In this document: positions 16,808 through 24,613 of the stretch, one piece after another
Layout of the letters: every line of letters starts with the position of its first letter
Numbering within the stretch: position 1 is the stretch's first letter
Assembly (NCBI GenBank): GCA_947259495.1
Contig: CAMYLV010000034.1
Coordinates: forward strand, 1-32,016
Length of the DNA stretch: 32,016 nucleotides
Source: an uncultured Desulfobacterales bacterium
GTDB taxonomy: Bacteria > Desulfobacterota > Desulfobacteria > Desulfobacterales > JAHEIW01
Direction of reading: 5' to 3'
Notes under the pieces: generated by a model
Told to the model about the DNA's origin: nothing
What the model saw: the letters and a program-made list of their open reading frames with translations, nothing else
Databases searched by the model: none
Program-made: the position numbers and the translations under genes

Positions 16808-17131
16808 ATGGTTGAAGTAACCGAGGAAGCGACAAAACAGATTAAAGAATATTTTCAAGACAAAGAGGTGACACCGATACGCATCTTTTTAAATGCCGGC
16901 GGTTGAGGTGGCCCTTCTCTGGCCATGGCTCTGGATGAGCCTAAAGAAAACGACAATGTGTTCGACGTGAACGGTTTTCAATTTATCATGGAAAAAGAGT
17001 TCTGTGAAAAAGCGCAACCCGTAAAAGTCGATTTTCTGGGATACGGGTTTAAAATCGATTCCAATATTGAGTTCGATGCCAGCAATTCCGCCTGCGGAAG
17101 CTGCAGCACAGATAGCGGCTGTGGCCATTAA
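16808..17131 (+). CDS. HesB/IscA-like selenoprotein (in-frame TGA read as selenocysteine)
   Basis: Reading from ATG 16808 gives a 107-residue protein if TGA at 16904-16906 (codon 33) is read through as selenocysteine. The frame stays open on both sides of the TGA, which sits in NAGG-U-GGPSLAMALDEPKE. In HesB/IscA proteins this place holds the conserved cysteine (GGC.G), so Sec replaces a known functional residue. HesB-like selenoproteins with this motif are known in Deltaproteobacteria. The rest matches the family, and the tail is Cys-rich (SACGSCSTDSGCGH). A strong promoter, AAGGAGGG and a terminator frame exactly this span. Ordinary ORF calling finds only the part after the TGA, from an internal ATG at 16925. 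Probable role: iron-sulfur or metal/sulfur transfer; its real function is unknown. No selA, selB or selC is in the window. Confidence 0.88.
16904..16941 (+). promoter_or_regulatory. Sec codon and candidate bacterial SECIS element
   Basis: After the TGA (16904-16906), GGCTC (16927-16931) and GAGCC (16937-16941) pair around loop TGGAT. The loop starts 25 nt after the TGA and has G as its second base, as expected for bacterial SECIS hairpins recognised by SelB. A competing hairpin GTGGCC/GGCCAT just upstream has a loop without G and is less convincing. Both lie inside the coding frame, so coding and structure constraints coincide. Confidence 0.6.
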
Positions 17132-17150
17132 AAAAGCCAACTGAAAAATC

Positions 17151-17187
17151 AAAAAGGCGACACCTCCAAAAGTGTCGCCTTTTTTTT
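17151..17187 (+). terminator. Strong rho-independent terminator after the selenoprotein gene
   Basis: AAAAAGGCGACAC (17151-17163) and GTGTCGCC plus an eight-T run (17172-17187) form a perfect GC-rich stem with loop CTCCAAAA. It starts 20 nt after the stop. The A run on the left could make it work in both directions. Confidence 0.9.
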
Positions 17188-17235
17188 AAGTTATACCACT
17201 ATGGATTAAGAGTTATTGTTTATTGGCAGAGAATA

Positions 17236-18870
17236 ATGATTTCCGAAAAAGCTGAAGAAATTATCAATTATCATGAGGCCACGAAGCATCATTTCGAGCA
17301 GTATGCCAGATCTCCGGGGTATATGGACTGGCAAAACCAGCCGAACCCGTTTCGTTCGTATACAGAAGTGCCCGTCTTACGGTTACCACTTTTAAAAGCG
17401 GACCCGCCTGCTGCTTATCGGGGTTTATACGAACGGCAAGATAATCTACCACAGCCGATTATTTTGGAAACCCTCGCCGGATTTCTTGAACTGTCGCTGG
17501 GACTGTCGGCCTGGAAAGCGGTTTCGGGCTCCCGCTGGTCTTTACGAATCAACCCTTCCAGCGGAAACCTTCATCCCACCGAAGCGCATCTGATCCTGCC
17601 ACCCATGGCTTCACACCCGGGTGGTGTATATCATTACAATGCCTTGGGTCATTTATTGGAACGCCGCGCTGAAATCCATTCCGATATCTGGCAACGTATT
17701 GTATCCCATTTTGGGACCGACGGATTTTTAATTGCCATCAACAGCATATTCTGGCGTGAATCCTGGAAATACGGTGAACGCGCATTTCGCTATTGCAATC
17801 ATGACGCCGGTCATGCCCTGGCATGCCTGAGTTTTGCAGCCAACCTGTACGGATGGAAATGCGTCTTTCTAAACGAACTGTCCGATGAGGAGATCGAAGC
17901 CATTTTGGGTTTTGAACAGATCCGTTTTCGAAAACTAGAAGAGGAGCACACCGATTGCATCTGTTTTATTTATCCCCGTGGGACCGCTGACACCCCCAGA
18001 GGTTTGCCGGACCCCATTATTGCGGATCTGGCCAATTTGGCGTTCAAAGGTGAAGCGGAAATCTTGAGTCAGAAGTGCATCGACTGGGAAATCATCTATC
18101 AAACCGCGCGCCTGGCTAAAAAACCGTCAACAGCAAAAACCCGGGTTGAGCTCCAAAATCGGAACTGGCTTGTTGATGCGTCCAGTCCGCTGTCCGCCGC
18201 GGAAATCGTCCGTAATCGAAGAAGTGCAATCGCTTTCGACGACAGCGGCTTTATCACCGGAAGCCAATTTTTCAGCATGCTGGATAAAACCCTGCCCCGC
18301 AGGGATATCGCCCCATTTGATGTCGAATTAACAGAACCGTTAACCCATTTGCTGCTATTCGTTCATAACGTGGATGATTTGACGCCGGGCCTTTATTTCT
18401 TTGTGCGCAAAAATGCAGACTTGAGTGAAATAAAAGGGATCTCCCGTTCCGATTATCAATGGGCGCCGGTTGAAACGAATTTTCCGCTCTACCTGCTTGC
18501 CGAGGGAAATTACCGCCAACAAGCCATGATGGTCAGCTGTCATCAGGATATCGCCGGATCCAGCGCTTTTTCACTGGGCATGATCGCAAAATTTAGAGAC
18601 GTTGTCACTGCCGATCCGCATCGCTACCGGCACCTGTTCTGGGAAACCGGAATGATCGGGCAGGTGCTGTATCTGGAGGCTGAAGCTCACGGCCTCAGGG
18701 GTACGGGCATCGGCTGTTTTTTCGATGATGCGGTTCACGAAATAATGGGCTTTAGCGACAACCGGTATCAGAGCCTTTATCATTTCACAGTCGGCAAACC
18801 GATTGAAGACCCGCGATTGACGACTTATCCGCCCTACAATCATCTCCCAAACCACAAATCGGTTCCATAA
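17236..18870 (+). CDS. SagB-type nitroreductase-fold oxidoreductase, two domains
   Basis: The 544-residue protein contains two nitroreductase/SagB-like halves. The first, about residues 60-250, has RINPSSGNLHPTEAHL and GVYHYN, the SagB signature; the second, about 310-535, ends with WETGMIGQVLYLEAEAHGLRGTGIGCFFD and the YHFTVGKPIEDPR closing segment. Members of the SagB/ThcOx family are FMN-dependent dehydrogenases that form azoles in peptide natural products, though many stand-alone ones have unknown substrates. No precursor peptide, cyclodehydratase or exporter lies beside it, so a peptide-modifying role is not supported here. It is separated from the upstream selenoprotein by a terminator and from the next gene by 192 bp with a separate promoter. 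The ribosome site is weak. Confidence 0.88.
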   Translation: MISEKAEEIINYHEATKHHFEQYARSPGYMDWQNQPNPFRSYTEVPVLRLPLLKADPPAAYRGLYERQDNLPQPIILETLAGFLELSLGLSAWKAVSGSRWSLRINPSSGNLHPTEAHLILPPMASHPGGVYHYNALGHLLERRAEIHSDIWQRIVSHFGTDGFLIAINSIFWRESWKYGERAFRYCNHDAGHALACLSFAANLYGWKCVFLNELSDEEIEAILGFEQIRFRKLEEEHTDCICFIYPRGTADTPRGLPDPIIADLANLAFKGEAEILSQKCIDWEIIYQTARLAKKPSTAKTRVELQNRNWLVDASSPLSAAEIVRNRRSAIAFDDSGFITGSQFFSMLDKTLPRRDIAPFDVELTEPLTHLLLFVHNVDDLTPGLYFFVRKNADLSEIKGISRSDYQWAPVETNFPLYLLAEGNYRQQAMMVSCHQDIAGSSAFSLGMIAKFRDVVTADPHRYRHLFWETGMIGQVLYLEAEAHGLRGTGIGCFFDDAVHEIMGFSDNRYQSLYHFTVGKPIEDPRLTTYPPYNHLPNHKSVP

Positions 18871-18986
18871 TACGCATCTTTTGGCCAGGGCTGTATTGGA
18901 TCAAGTCGAGTTTTATTCCCATAAATTAGGGCTCTAATTCAAATTATGATATGCCGAAATCCATCTTACTAATTTTCCATTGCGAA

Positions 18987-19015
18987 TTGACGATAAAGTA
19001 CCTATTTTCTAAAAT
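18987..19015 (+). promoter_or_regulatory. Sigma70-type promoter for the yyaL-mutY operon
   Basis: TTGACG (18987-18992), 17 nt, then TAAAAT (19010-19015), about 50 nt before the ATG at 19063, which has AGGAG close upstream. It is the only good promoter seen before the four same-strand genes that follow. Confidence 0.65.
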
Positions 19016-19062
19016 TATCCTATATTTTTAGCAAAAAATTGGATTGCCAATAGGAGAAGCGA

Positions 19063-21147
19063 ATGCCCCCCAATAGCCTGATTAATGAAAAAAGTCCTTA
19101 TCTTTTGCAGCATGCACATAACCCGGTCGACTGGCATGCCTGGTCTGATGAGACATTCGAACTGGCCCGCCAGCAAAATAAACCGGTATTTCTTTCCATC
19201 GGCTATGCCACCTGCCATTGGTGTCATGTGATGGAAAAAGAATCGTTTGAAGATGAAACGACCGCCCGGCATTTAAACGACACCTTTGTTTGTATCAAAG
19301 TCGACCGCGAGGAACGGCCAGATATTGATGCCGTGTACATGGCCGTGTGCCAGATGTTAACCGGCAGCGGCGGCTGGCCCTTAAACCTCTTCCTGGCACC
19401 CGATAAAAAGCCCTTTTTTGCCGCCACTTACATTCCCAAAAACAACCGCCACGGCCAGGCCGGCCTGACCGAGCTTTGCGAACAGGTCAAGAAACTATGG
19501 ACATCGCAAACCGATAAAGTGCACAGTTCGGCCACCAGCATTGCCGCCGCGCTTGATCGCGCCTTCACTTACGCAGCAGCCAAAGAGCCCGGTGAATCAC
19601 TGCTGGACCATGCTTATGAGCTAATTTGGCAAAATTTTGATTCCAGGCACGGGGGATTCGAGGGTGCGCCCAAATTTCCAACCCCCCATCGTTTGCTTTT
19701 TTTACTGCGCTGTTACCACCGCAGCGGTGATGCCAAAGCGCTCAGCATGGTCGAGAAAACTCTAACCGCCATGCGGTTGGGCGGAATCTGGGACCACGTC
19801 GGCTTTGGCTTTCATCGCTACGCGACCGACACGCAGTGGCTGCTGCCGCATTTTGAAAAAATGCTTTATGACCAGGCCTTAATCGCCCAGACCTATCTGG
19901 AAACCTACCAGATCACCCAAAAACCCTTCTATGCCCGAACCGTGGAAGAGATTTTTACCTATGTTTTAAGAGACATGACCTCCGCCGAGGGCGCTTTTTA
20001 TTCGGCCGAAGATGCCGACAGCGAAGGCGAGGAAGGCAAATTTTATGTCTGGCATATGGACGAGTTCAAAAAAGCGATAGGCGCAAAACAAACCGCACAA
20101 TGGGAAAAGATATTCAATCTGCAGCCGGACGGCAATTTTGCAGATGAAGCCACCAAACAAAAAACCGGCGCAAATATCCTTCATCTGGACAGGCATCTGG
20201 CGCAATGGGCCGAGGAGCTGAATCTGACACCGGACGAACTCCATACACAATGGGATAAAACCCGCAAAAAGTTATATGCGTACCGCGAGAAGCGAATTCA
20301 TCCGTTGAAAGACGACAAAATTCTGGCCGACTGGAACGGCCTGATGATTGCGGCCCTTTCACAGGGTGCTCGAATTCTGGATAAACCCGAATATGCGCAA
20401 GCAGCTGAAAAGTCAGCGCACTTCGTTTTAACCCAAATGCAAGCTGACCGCGGCCGGCTATTTCACCGTTTCAGAGAGGGTGAGCTGGCCGTGGCGGCCC
20501 AGGCCGCTGATTATGCCTTTTTGATCCACGGTTTGCTGAATTTGTATCAGGCAACTTTTAATTTATCCTACGCCGAGGAAGCCGTCGCGCTGCAGGAAAG
20601 AATGCTGGAAGATTTTTGGGACCCGGACAACGGTGGCTTCTATTCCACAGCAAATGAAGGTGAAGCGCTTCCGGTGCGTCCGAAGGAGCTGTATGACGGC
20701 GCGATGCCCTCGGCCAATTCCGTCTCCTTGTTGAATCTACTGTGGTTATCCCGTTTGACCGGTGACCCCAGATGGGACAACAAGGCCAACGAGCAGTTGC
20801 GCGCTTTTGCCGGAACCGTTAAGGCCCAGCCGACGGCCTTCACCTATTTTCTGCTGGGCGTGGATTTTGTCCTGCGACCGGGCCAGGAAGTCGTCATTGC
20901 CGGTGACCCCGCTAAAAGCGATGCACGGCAGATGCTGGCAGCCTTAAATCTTAATTTTGCGCCCCACAAGGTTGCGCTGGTCAAATCAGATCAAAATGCC
21001 GAGCGCCTGGCCAAATTTGCAGGCTTTACCGACGGCCTGCAGCTCGTTAAAGGCCGGACCACCGCTCACGTGTGTAAAGGTTTTGCCTGCAAGGAACCCA
21101 CTTCAGATGTTGAGGTCATGGTAGAGCACCTTCTCGGAAAAAAATAG
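19063..21147 (+). CDS. YyaL/DUF255 thioredoxin-domain protein (SSP411 family)
   Basis: The 694-residue protein has the SSP411/YyaL layout. The first 170 residues form a thioredoxin-like domain with [14 protein letters not shown] (a CxxC site, CHWC) and the remainder an (alpha/alpha)6 barrel like N-acylglucosamine 2-epimerases, including [11 protein letters not shown] and [11 protein letters not shown]. Typical length is about 680-700. The biochemical role is not established; a redox or sugar/cellobiose-epimerase-like activity is suggested by the two folds. [10 protein letters not shown] and [11 protein letters not shown] segments are well conserved in the family. mutY starts 41 nt after the stop, so it heads an operon. 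Confidence 0.93.
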   Translation: MPPNSLINEKSPYLLQHAHNPVDWHAWSDETFELARQQNKPVFLSIGYATCHWCHVMEKESFEDETTARHLNDTFVCIKVDREERPDIDAVYMAVCQMLTGSGGWPLNLFLAPDKKPFFAATYIPKNNRHGQAGLTELCEQVKKLWTSQTDKVHSSATSIAAALDRAFTYAAAKEPGESLLDHAYELIWQNFDSRHGGFEGAPKFPTPHRLLFLLRCYHRSGDAKALSMVEKTLTAMRLGGIWDHVGFGFHRYATDTQWLLPHFEKMLYDQALIAQTYLETYQITQKPFYARTVEEIFTYVLRDMTSAEGAFYSAEDADSEGEEGKFYVWHMDEFKKAIGAKQTAQWEKIFNLQPDGNFADEATKQKTGANILHLDRHLAQWAEELNLTPDELHTQWDKTRKKLYAYREKRIHPLKDDKILADWNGLMIAALSQGARILDKPEYAQAAEKSAHFVLTQMQADRGRLFHRFREGELAVAAQAADYAFLIHGLLNLYQATFNLSYAEEAVALQERMLEDFWDPDNGGFYSTANEGEALPVRPKELYDGAMPSANSVSLLNLLWLSRLTGDPRWDNKANEQLRAFAGTVKAQPTAFTYFLLGVDFVLRPGQEVVIAGDPAKSDARQMLAALNLNFAPHKVALVKSDQNAERLAKFAGFTDGLQLVKGRTTAHVCKGFACKEPTSDVEVMVEHLLGKK

Positions 21148-21188
21148 ACCCTTTTAAAACCCGACCGGGCATTAACCCTATAGCCTAC

Positions 21189-22283
21189 ATGAAAACAAAT
21201 AAGACCAAACAGCTGCGCAAACAACTGAATAATTGGTATCTGGTAAATCAGCGCGATTTACCGTGGCGCCGATCAAATAACCCCTATCATATCTGGGTTT
21301 CGGAGGTAATGCTGCAGCAAACCCAGGTCAATACGGTTTTAAGCTATTACCGCCGCTTTATCAAAGCATTTCCAAGCGTTAAACGCCTGGCTGAAGCGGA
21401 TTTGCAACCCGTTCTCAAAATCTGGGAAGGTATGGGATATTATGCCCGGGCGCGCAACCTGCATCGGGCCGCCCGTAGTGTTATGCAGGATCACGGGGAG
21501 AAGATTCCAGACACCTGGGCCTCTTTTCGCAGCCTGCCCGGCGTAGGCGATTACATTGCGGCCGCTGTACTCAGCATTGCCTTCGGTCAGCCATACGCGG
21601 TCGTCGACGGCAATGTCAAACGGGTGCTCGCCCGCCTGCACAAAATCAGCGACCCGGTCAATCAACCCCGATCCAACCGCCGCTTTAAAAAAGCTGCCGA
21701 CAGGCTGCTGGATTCACGGCGGCCGGGCACCTTTAACCAGGCCATGATGGAACTTGGAGCCCTGATCTGCAAACCGCGAAATCCCGCCTGTGATAACTGC
21801 CCGCTGAATCAACGGTGTCAGGCATATCAAACCGGGCAGGTCCCCAATTTCCCGAAACGGCAAAAGCGTGCAGCCACGCCGCAATATCATATTGCCGTGG
21901 GTGTTGTTTTTAAAAACGATCGGGTTCTGATCACCCAGCGCAAGCCCGAAGGGCTGCTGGGCGGCTTATGGGAATTTCCGGGCGGTAAAATCAGAGATGG
22001 TGAGTCGGCCCGGGCTGCCTGCATCAGAGAAATAAAAGAAGAAGTAAACCTGCATGTGGAAATTGACCGGCATCTGGCAAAGGTTAAACACGCTTATACG
22101 CATTTTAAAATCGTCATGGAGGTGTTTTGCTGCAAATATGTATCCGGCAGAGTGTATTTGCGGGGCCCGGTGGCTTTTAGCTGGATCCGCATCCATGAAT
22201 ACAAAAATTATCCGTTTCCCCGGGCCAATCATAAGTTCATTCCATTACTACAGCCTTTTCTTATTTCATCAGGCGCCAGGTGA
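21189..22283 (+). CDS. mutY: A/G-specific adenine DNA glycosylase
   Basis: The 364-residue protein removes adenine misincorporated opposite 8-oxoguanine. The catalytic Glu lies in VSEVMLQQTQV and the catalytic Asp in VVDGNVKRVLAR; the helix-hairpin-helix is LPGVGDYIAAA. A [4Fe-4S] site is complete (C-x6-C-x2-C-x5-C in ICKPRNPACDNCPLNQRC). The C-terminal 130 residues are the Nudix-like OG-recognition domain, with a near-complete Nudix box: GGKIRDGE followed by REIKEEV, but Asn replaces the conserved Gly after it, as expected for a non-hydrolysing recognition domain. The stop is 11 nt before the next ATG. Confidence 0.97.
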   Translation: MKTNKTKQLRKQLNNWYLVNQRDLPWRRSNNPYHIWVSEVMLQQTQVNTVLSYYRRFIKAFPSVKRLAEADLQPVLKIWEGMGYYARARNLHRAARSVMQDHGEKIPDTWASFRSLPGVGDYIAAAVLSIAFGQPYAVVDGNVKRVLARLHKISDPVNQPRSNRRFKKAADRLLDSRRPGTFNQAMMELGALICKPRNPACDNCPLNQRCQAYQTGQVPNFPKRQKRAATPQYHIAVGVVFKNDRVLITQRKPEGLLGGLWEFPGGKIRDGESARAACIREIKEEVNLHVEIDRHLAKVKHAYTHFKIVMEVFCCKYVSGRVYLRGPVAFSWIRIHEYKNYPFPRANHKFIPLLQPFLISSGAR

Positions 22284-22294
22284 TTCCAGCTGAC

Positions 22295-23950
22295 ATGATC
22301 GATATCCTGCTCGTACAACCGCCGATTCGTGATTTTTATTTGACGGCCAAGCGTACCATCCCTTACGGATTGGCCAGCATTGCTGCCGGACTAAACGCAG
22401 CCGGATTTTCGGTCCGCATTCTGGATGCGCTGGCCACCAGGCGATCACGGACGCTCAAGTGGCCGCATGAATTGGCATATTTGCGACCCTATTATGATCG
22501 ATCCGATCGATCACCCTTTGCCTTATTTCATGAATATAAGCACTTTGGTTACAGCTTCGACACCATCGGGCAACGGGTTAAAGCAGCGCAACCGTTTCTG
22601 GTGGGTATTTCCTCCCTTTTCACGGCCTATGCGGCAGAAGCCATCCATACCGCTGAGGTGATCAAGGCCCATCACCCGAAGTGCAAGATTGTCGTTGGCG
22701 GGCACCACCCCACTGTGTTACCCGAACAGGTGATGGCGTCCTCAGCGGTGGATTTTGTCGTACGCGGCGAAGGTGAAGGTTCGATGCCGTTGTTGGCCAC
22801 GGCGCTTTGTAACGGGGCGGATTATGCTGAAATACCCGGTCTGGTTTTCCGCAAATCAAACGGCTGCCTGCATGTCAGCAAAGCGGCCATCATGGACAAT
22901 TTGCAAAATTATCCGTTGCCCGCGACCGAGCTGCTAAATCGGCGCTTTTACGGCCGTAACAAAAAAGCCAGCACGGTGATTGTCGCCAGTCGGGGATGTC
23001 CATTGAAGTGCACCTACTGTTCCATGGGGGCCACATCGCCTTTTCGCCATCGCAGAAGAAGCGTCGCCGCGGTGATCAGTGAAATTGAAAAAGCGGTTGA
23101 TCAGGCCGATACCGGGTTTATCGATTTTGAAGATGAGAATCTGTCTCTGGATCGAACCTGGTTTCTTGAGCTGTTAGCAGCCATCCGAAAGCACTTCACG
23201 GGGGCTTTACCAGAGCTTCGCGCCATGAACGGGCTGCTGCCGTCATCGTTGGACGCACAGGTCATCGCCGCCATGAAAGCGGCCGGCTTCAGGACACTGA
23301 ACCTGTCGCTGGGCACCACGGCAACAGCTCAGCTAAAACGATTTCAGCGACCCGATGTTCGCCGCACATTTGAGCGGGCCCTGGATCTGGCCTGCACCCA
23401 CGATCTGCAGGCGGTCGGTTATATTATCGTCGGAGCACCGTTTCAAAAACCGAGCGATTCCCTGAAAGATCTGCTGTATCTGGCCGAGCGCCGCGTTCTG
23501 GTCGGCACCTCTGTCTTTTATCCGGCACCGGGCAGCAGGGATTACGCCCAGTGTGCAGCAATGGGGTTGCTGCCTGAAGCGTTTTCCTGTTTTCGGTCCA
23601 GTGCCCTGCCCCTGTCGCATACCACCACCCGCAAAGAAACAGTTACGCTGTTGCGGCTGAGCCGAATCATTAATTTCATCAAATCCCTTGTCGATAGCGG
23701 CCTGAAGTTGCCGCAGCCGGCACCTGCCACGGCTTTCATCACAAATCCGGCGGATCGCCGGGCTGCCGGAAAGCAACTGCTGCAATTCTTCTTTTATGAT
23801 GGAATCATCAGAGGGGTAAGCCCTGAAGGTGAAGTGTTTGAACATAAAATCTCTCTGGAATTGAGTAAAAAATTTCTGGCCGGCTTAAAGTCAATTGACA
23901 TAAAAGGGGCGATTGCGGGCGGCGGGAATGATCTTGCTGGCAATCGCTAA
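22295..23950 (+). CDS. B12-binding-domain radical SAM protein
   Basis: The 551-residue protein begins with a cobalamin-binding-like Rossmann domain (MIDILLVQPPIRDFY, then VGISSLFTAYAAEAIHTA and VVGGHHPTVLPE, then FVVRGEGE) followed by a radical SAM barrel with the cluster motif C-x3-C-x2-C in RGCPLKCTYCSMG. Such proteins use cobalamin and a 5'-deoxyadenosyl radical, often to methylate unactivated carbons, but the substrate is unknown. The domain order is that of class B radical SAM enzymes. ATG 22295 is preferred, with AGGTGA upstream; a GTG at 22280 overlapping the mutY stop would add five residues. It is co-directional with mutY and the editing-domain gene. Confidence 0.9.
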   Translation: MIDILLVQPPIRDFYLTAKRTIPYGLASIAAGLNAAGFSVRILDALATRRSRTLKWPHELAYLRPYYDRSDRSPFALFHEYKHFGYSFDTIGQRVKAAQPFLVGISSLFTAYAAEAIHTAEVIKAHHPKCKIVVGGHHPTVLPEQVMASSAVDFVVRGEGEGSMPLLATALCNGADYAEIPGLVFRKSNGCLHVSKAAIMDNLQNYPLPATELLNRRFYGRNKKASTVIVASRGCPLKCTYCSMGATSPFRHRRRSVAAVISEIEKAVDQADTGFIDFEDENLSLDRTWFLELLAAIRKHFTGALPELRAMNGLLPSSLDAQVIAAMKAAGFRTLNLSLGTTATAQLKRFQRPDVRRTFERALDLACTHDLQAVGYIIVGAPFQKPSDSLKDLLYLAERRVLVGTSVFYPAPGSRDYAQCAAMGLLPEAFSCFRSSALPLSHTTTRKETVTLLRLSRIINFIKSLVDSGLKLPQPAPATAFITNPADRRAAGKQLLQFFFYDGIIRGVSPEGEVFEHKISLELSKKFLAGLKSIDIKGAIAGGGNDLAGNR

Positions 23951-23997
23951 ATCAAACCTTCAACAGAGCGGTTTGCTCGTAATGAGGCCCTTATCAG

Positions 23998-24435
23998 ATG
24001 GAAAAAAAATATGACCGCCGAATGCACTCAGCCGAGCATCTTCTTAACCAGACGATGGACCGCATCTATCAATGCGGTCGTTGCTTTAACGCGCATATCG
24101 AGCGTAAAAAATCAAAATGTGATTACCGTTTCAACAAAGCACTGAGCGCAGCTGAAATCGAAGAAATCCAGACGCGCATCAACCGGATTATCCAATCTGA
24201 TTTGCGGGTAAACGAACACTTTCTGTCCAAAATAGAGGCCGAGAACCGATTTAATATCGAAAAACTGCCGCCTGATGCCGGAGACAGGATTCGGATTGTC
24301 AGTATCGGCAATTACGACCATTGTCCCTGTATCGGCCCGCATGTCAAATCAACCGCTGAAATCGGCAAATTTAAAATCACCTCCACCGCTTTTAATGACG
24401 GCGTTCTCAGGATTCGCTACAAGCTCGAAAATTAG
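23998..24435 (+). CDS. Small AlaX-like trans-editing domain (tRNA synthetase second additional domain)
   Basis: The 145-residue protein has only the editing (SAD) part of alanyl/threonyl-tRNA synthetases. The four zinc ligands are visible: H10 and H14 in MHSAEHLLNQ, and C111 and H115 in CPCIGPHV. Free-standing homologues (AlaX) hydrolyse mischarged Ser/Gly-tRNA-Ala. It is the shortest AlaX form, without the synthetase-like N-terminal extension, and has extra cysteines (CGRC at 26-29, and C41). Substrate is inferred only by family. It begins 47 nt after the radical SAM gene and is probably the last gene of that operon. Confidence 0.82.
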   Translation: MEKKYDRRMHSAEHLLNQTMDRIYQCGRCFNAHIERKKSKCDYRFNKALSAAEIEEIQTRINRIIQSDLRVNEHFLSKIEAENRFNIEKLPPDAGDRIRIVSIGNYDHCPCIGPHVKSTAEIGKFKITSTAFNDGVLRIRYKLEN

Positions 24436-24488
24436 AAGCCCCCGGCGCATCACTCAAAAAAAATCACTGCTCCGTTTTTTCTAGAAGC

Positions 24489-24575
24489 CAAGTGCAAAGC
24501 GCAAAGCGATAAAAATTGAATTCCTTTCATCTTGATTAAAACGCTATGCGCTATGCCTATTTGCCGCGGAGAACA
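24489..24575. repeat. Palindromic spacer repeat, GCAAAGCG family (copy 2)
   Basis: AAGTGCAAAGCGCAAAGCGA on the left and AACGCTATGCGCTATGCC on the right are imperfect arms of a hairpin, followed by CCGCGGAGAAC, the reverse complement of a block at 9340-9483. It lies between the convergent AlaX-like and LOG-domain genes. Confidence 0.5.
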
Positions 24576-24613
24576 CAGCTTAGCGGAAAAGGGCCATTTC
24601 CGGACGGAAACTG

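Noticed and set aside
16925-17131. Short ORF starting at the ATG at 16925 as an independent gene
   Set aside because: It lacks a ribosome site, begins inside the conserved HesB motif and is in frame with the upstream part across the TGA, so it is the C-terminal portion of the selenoprotein.
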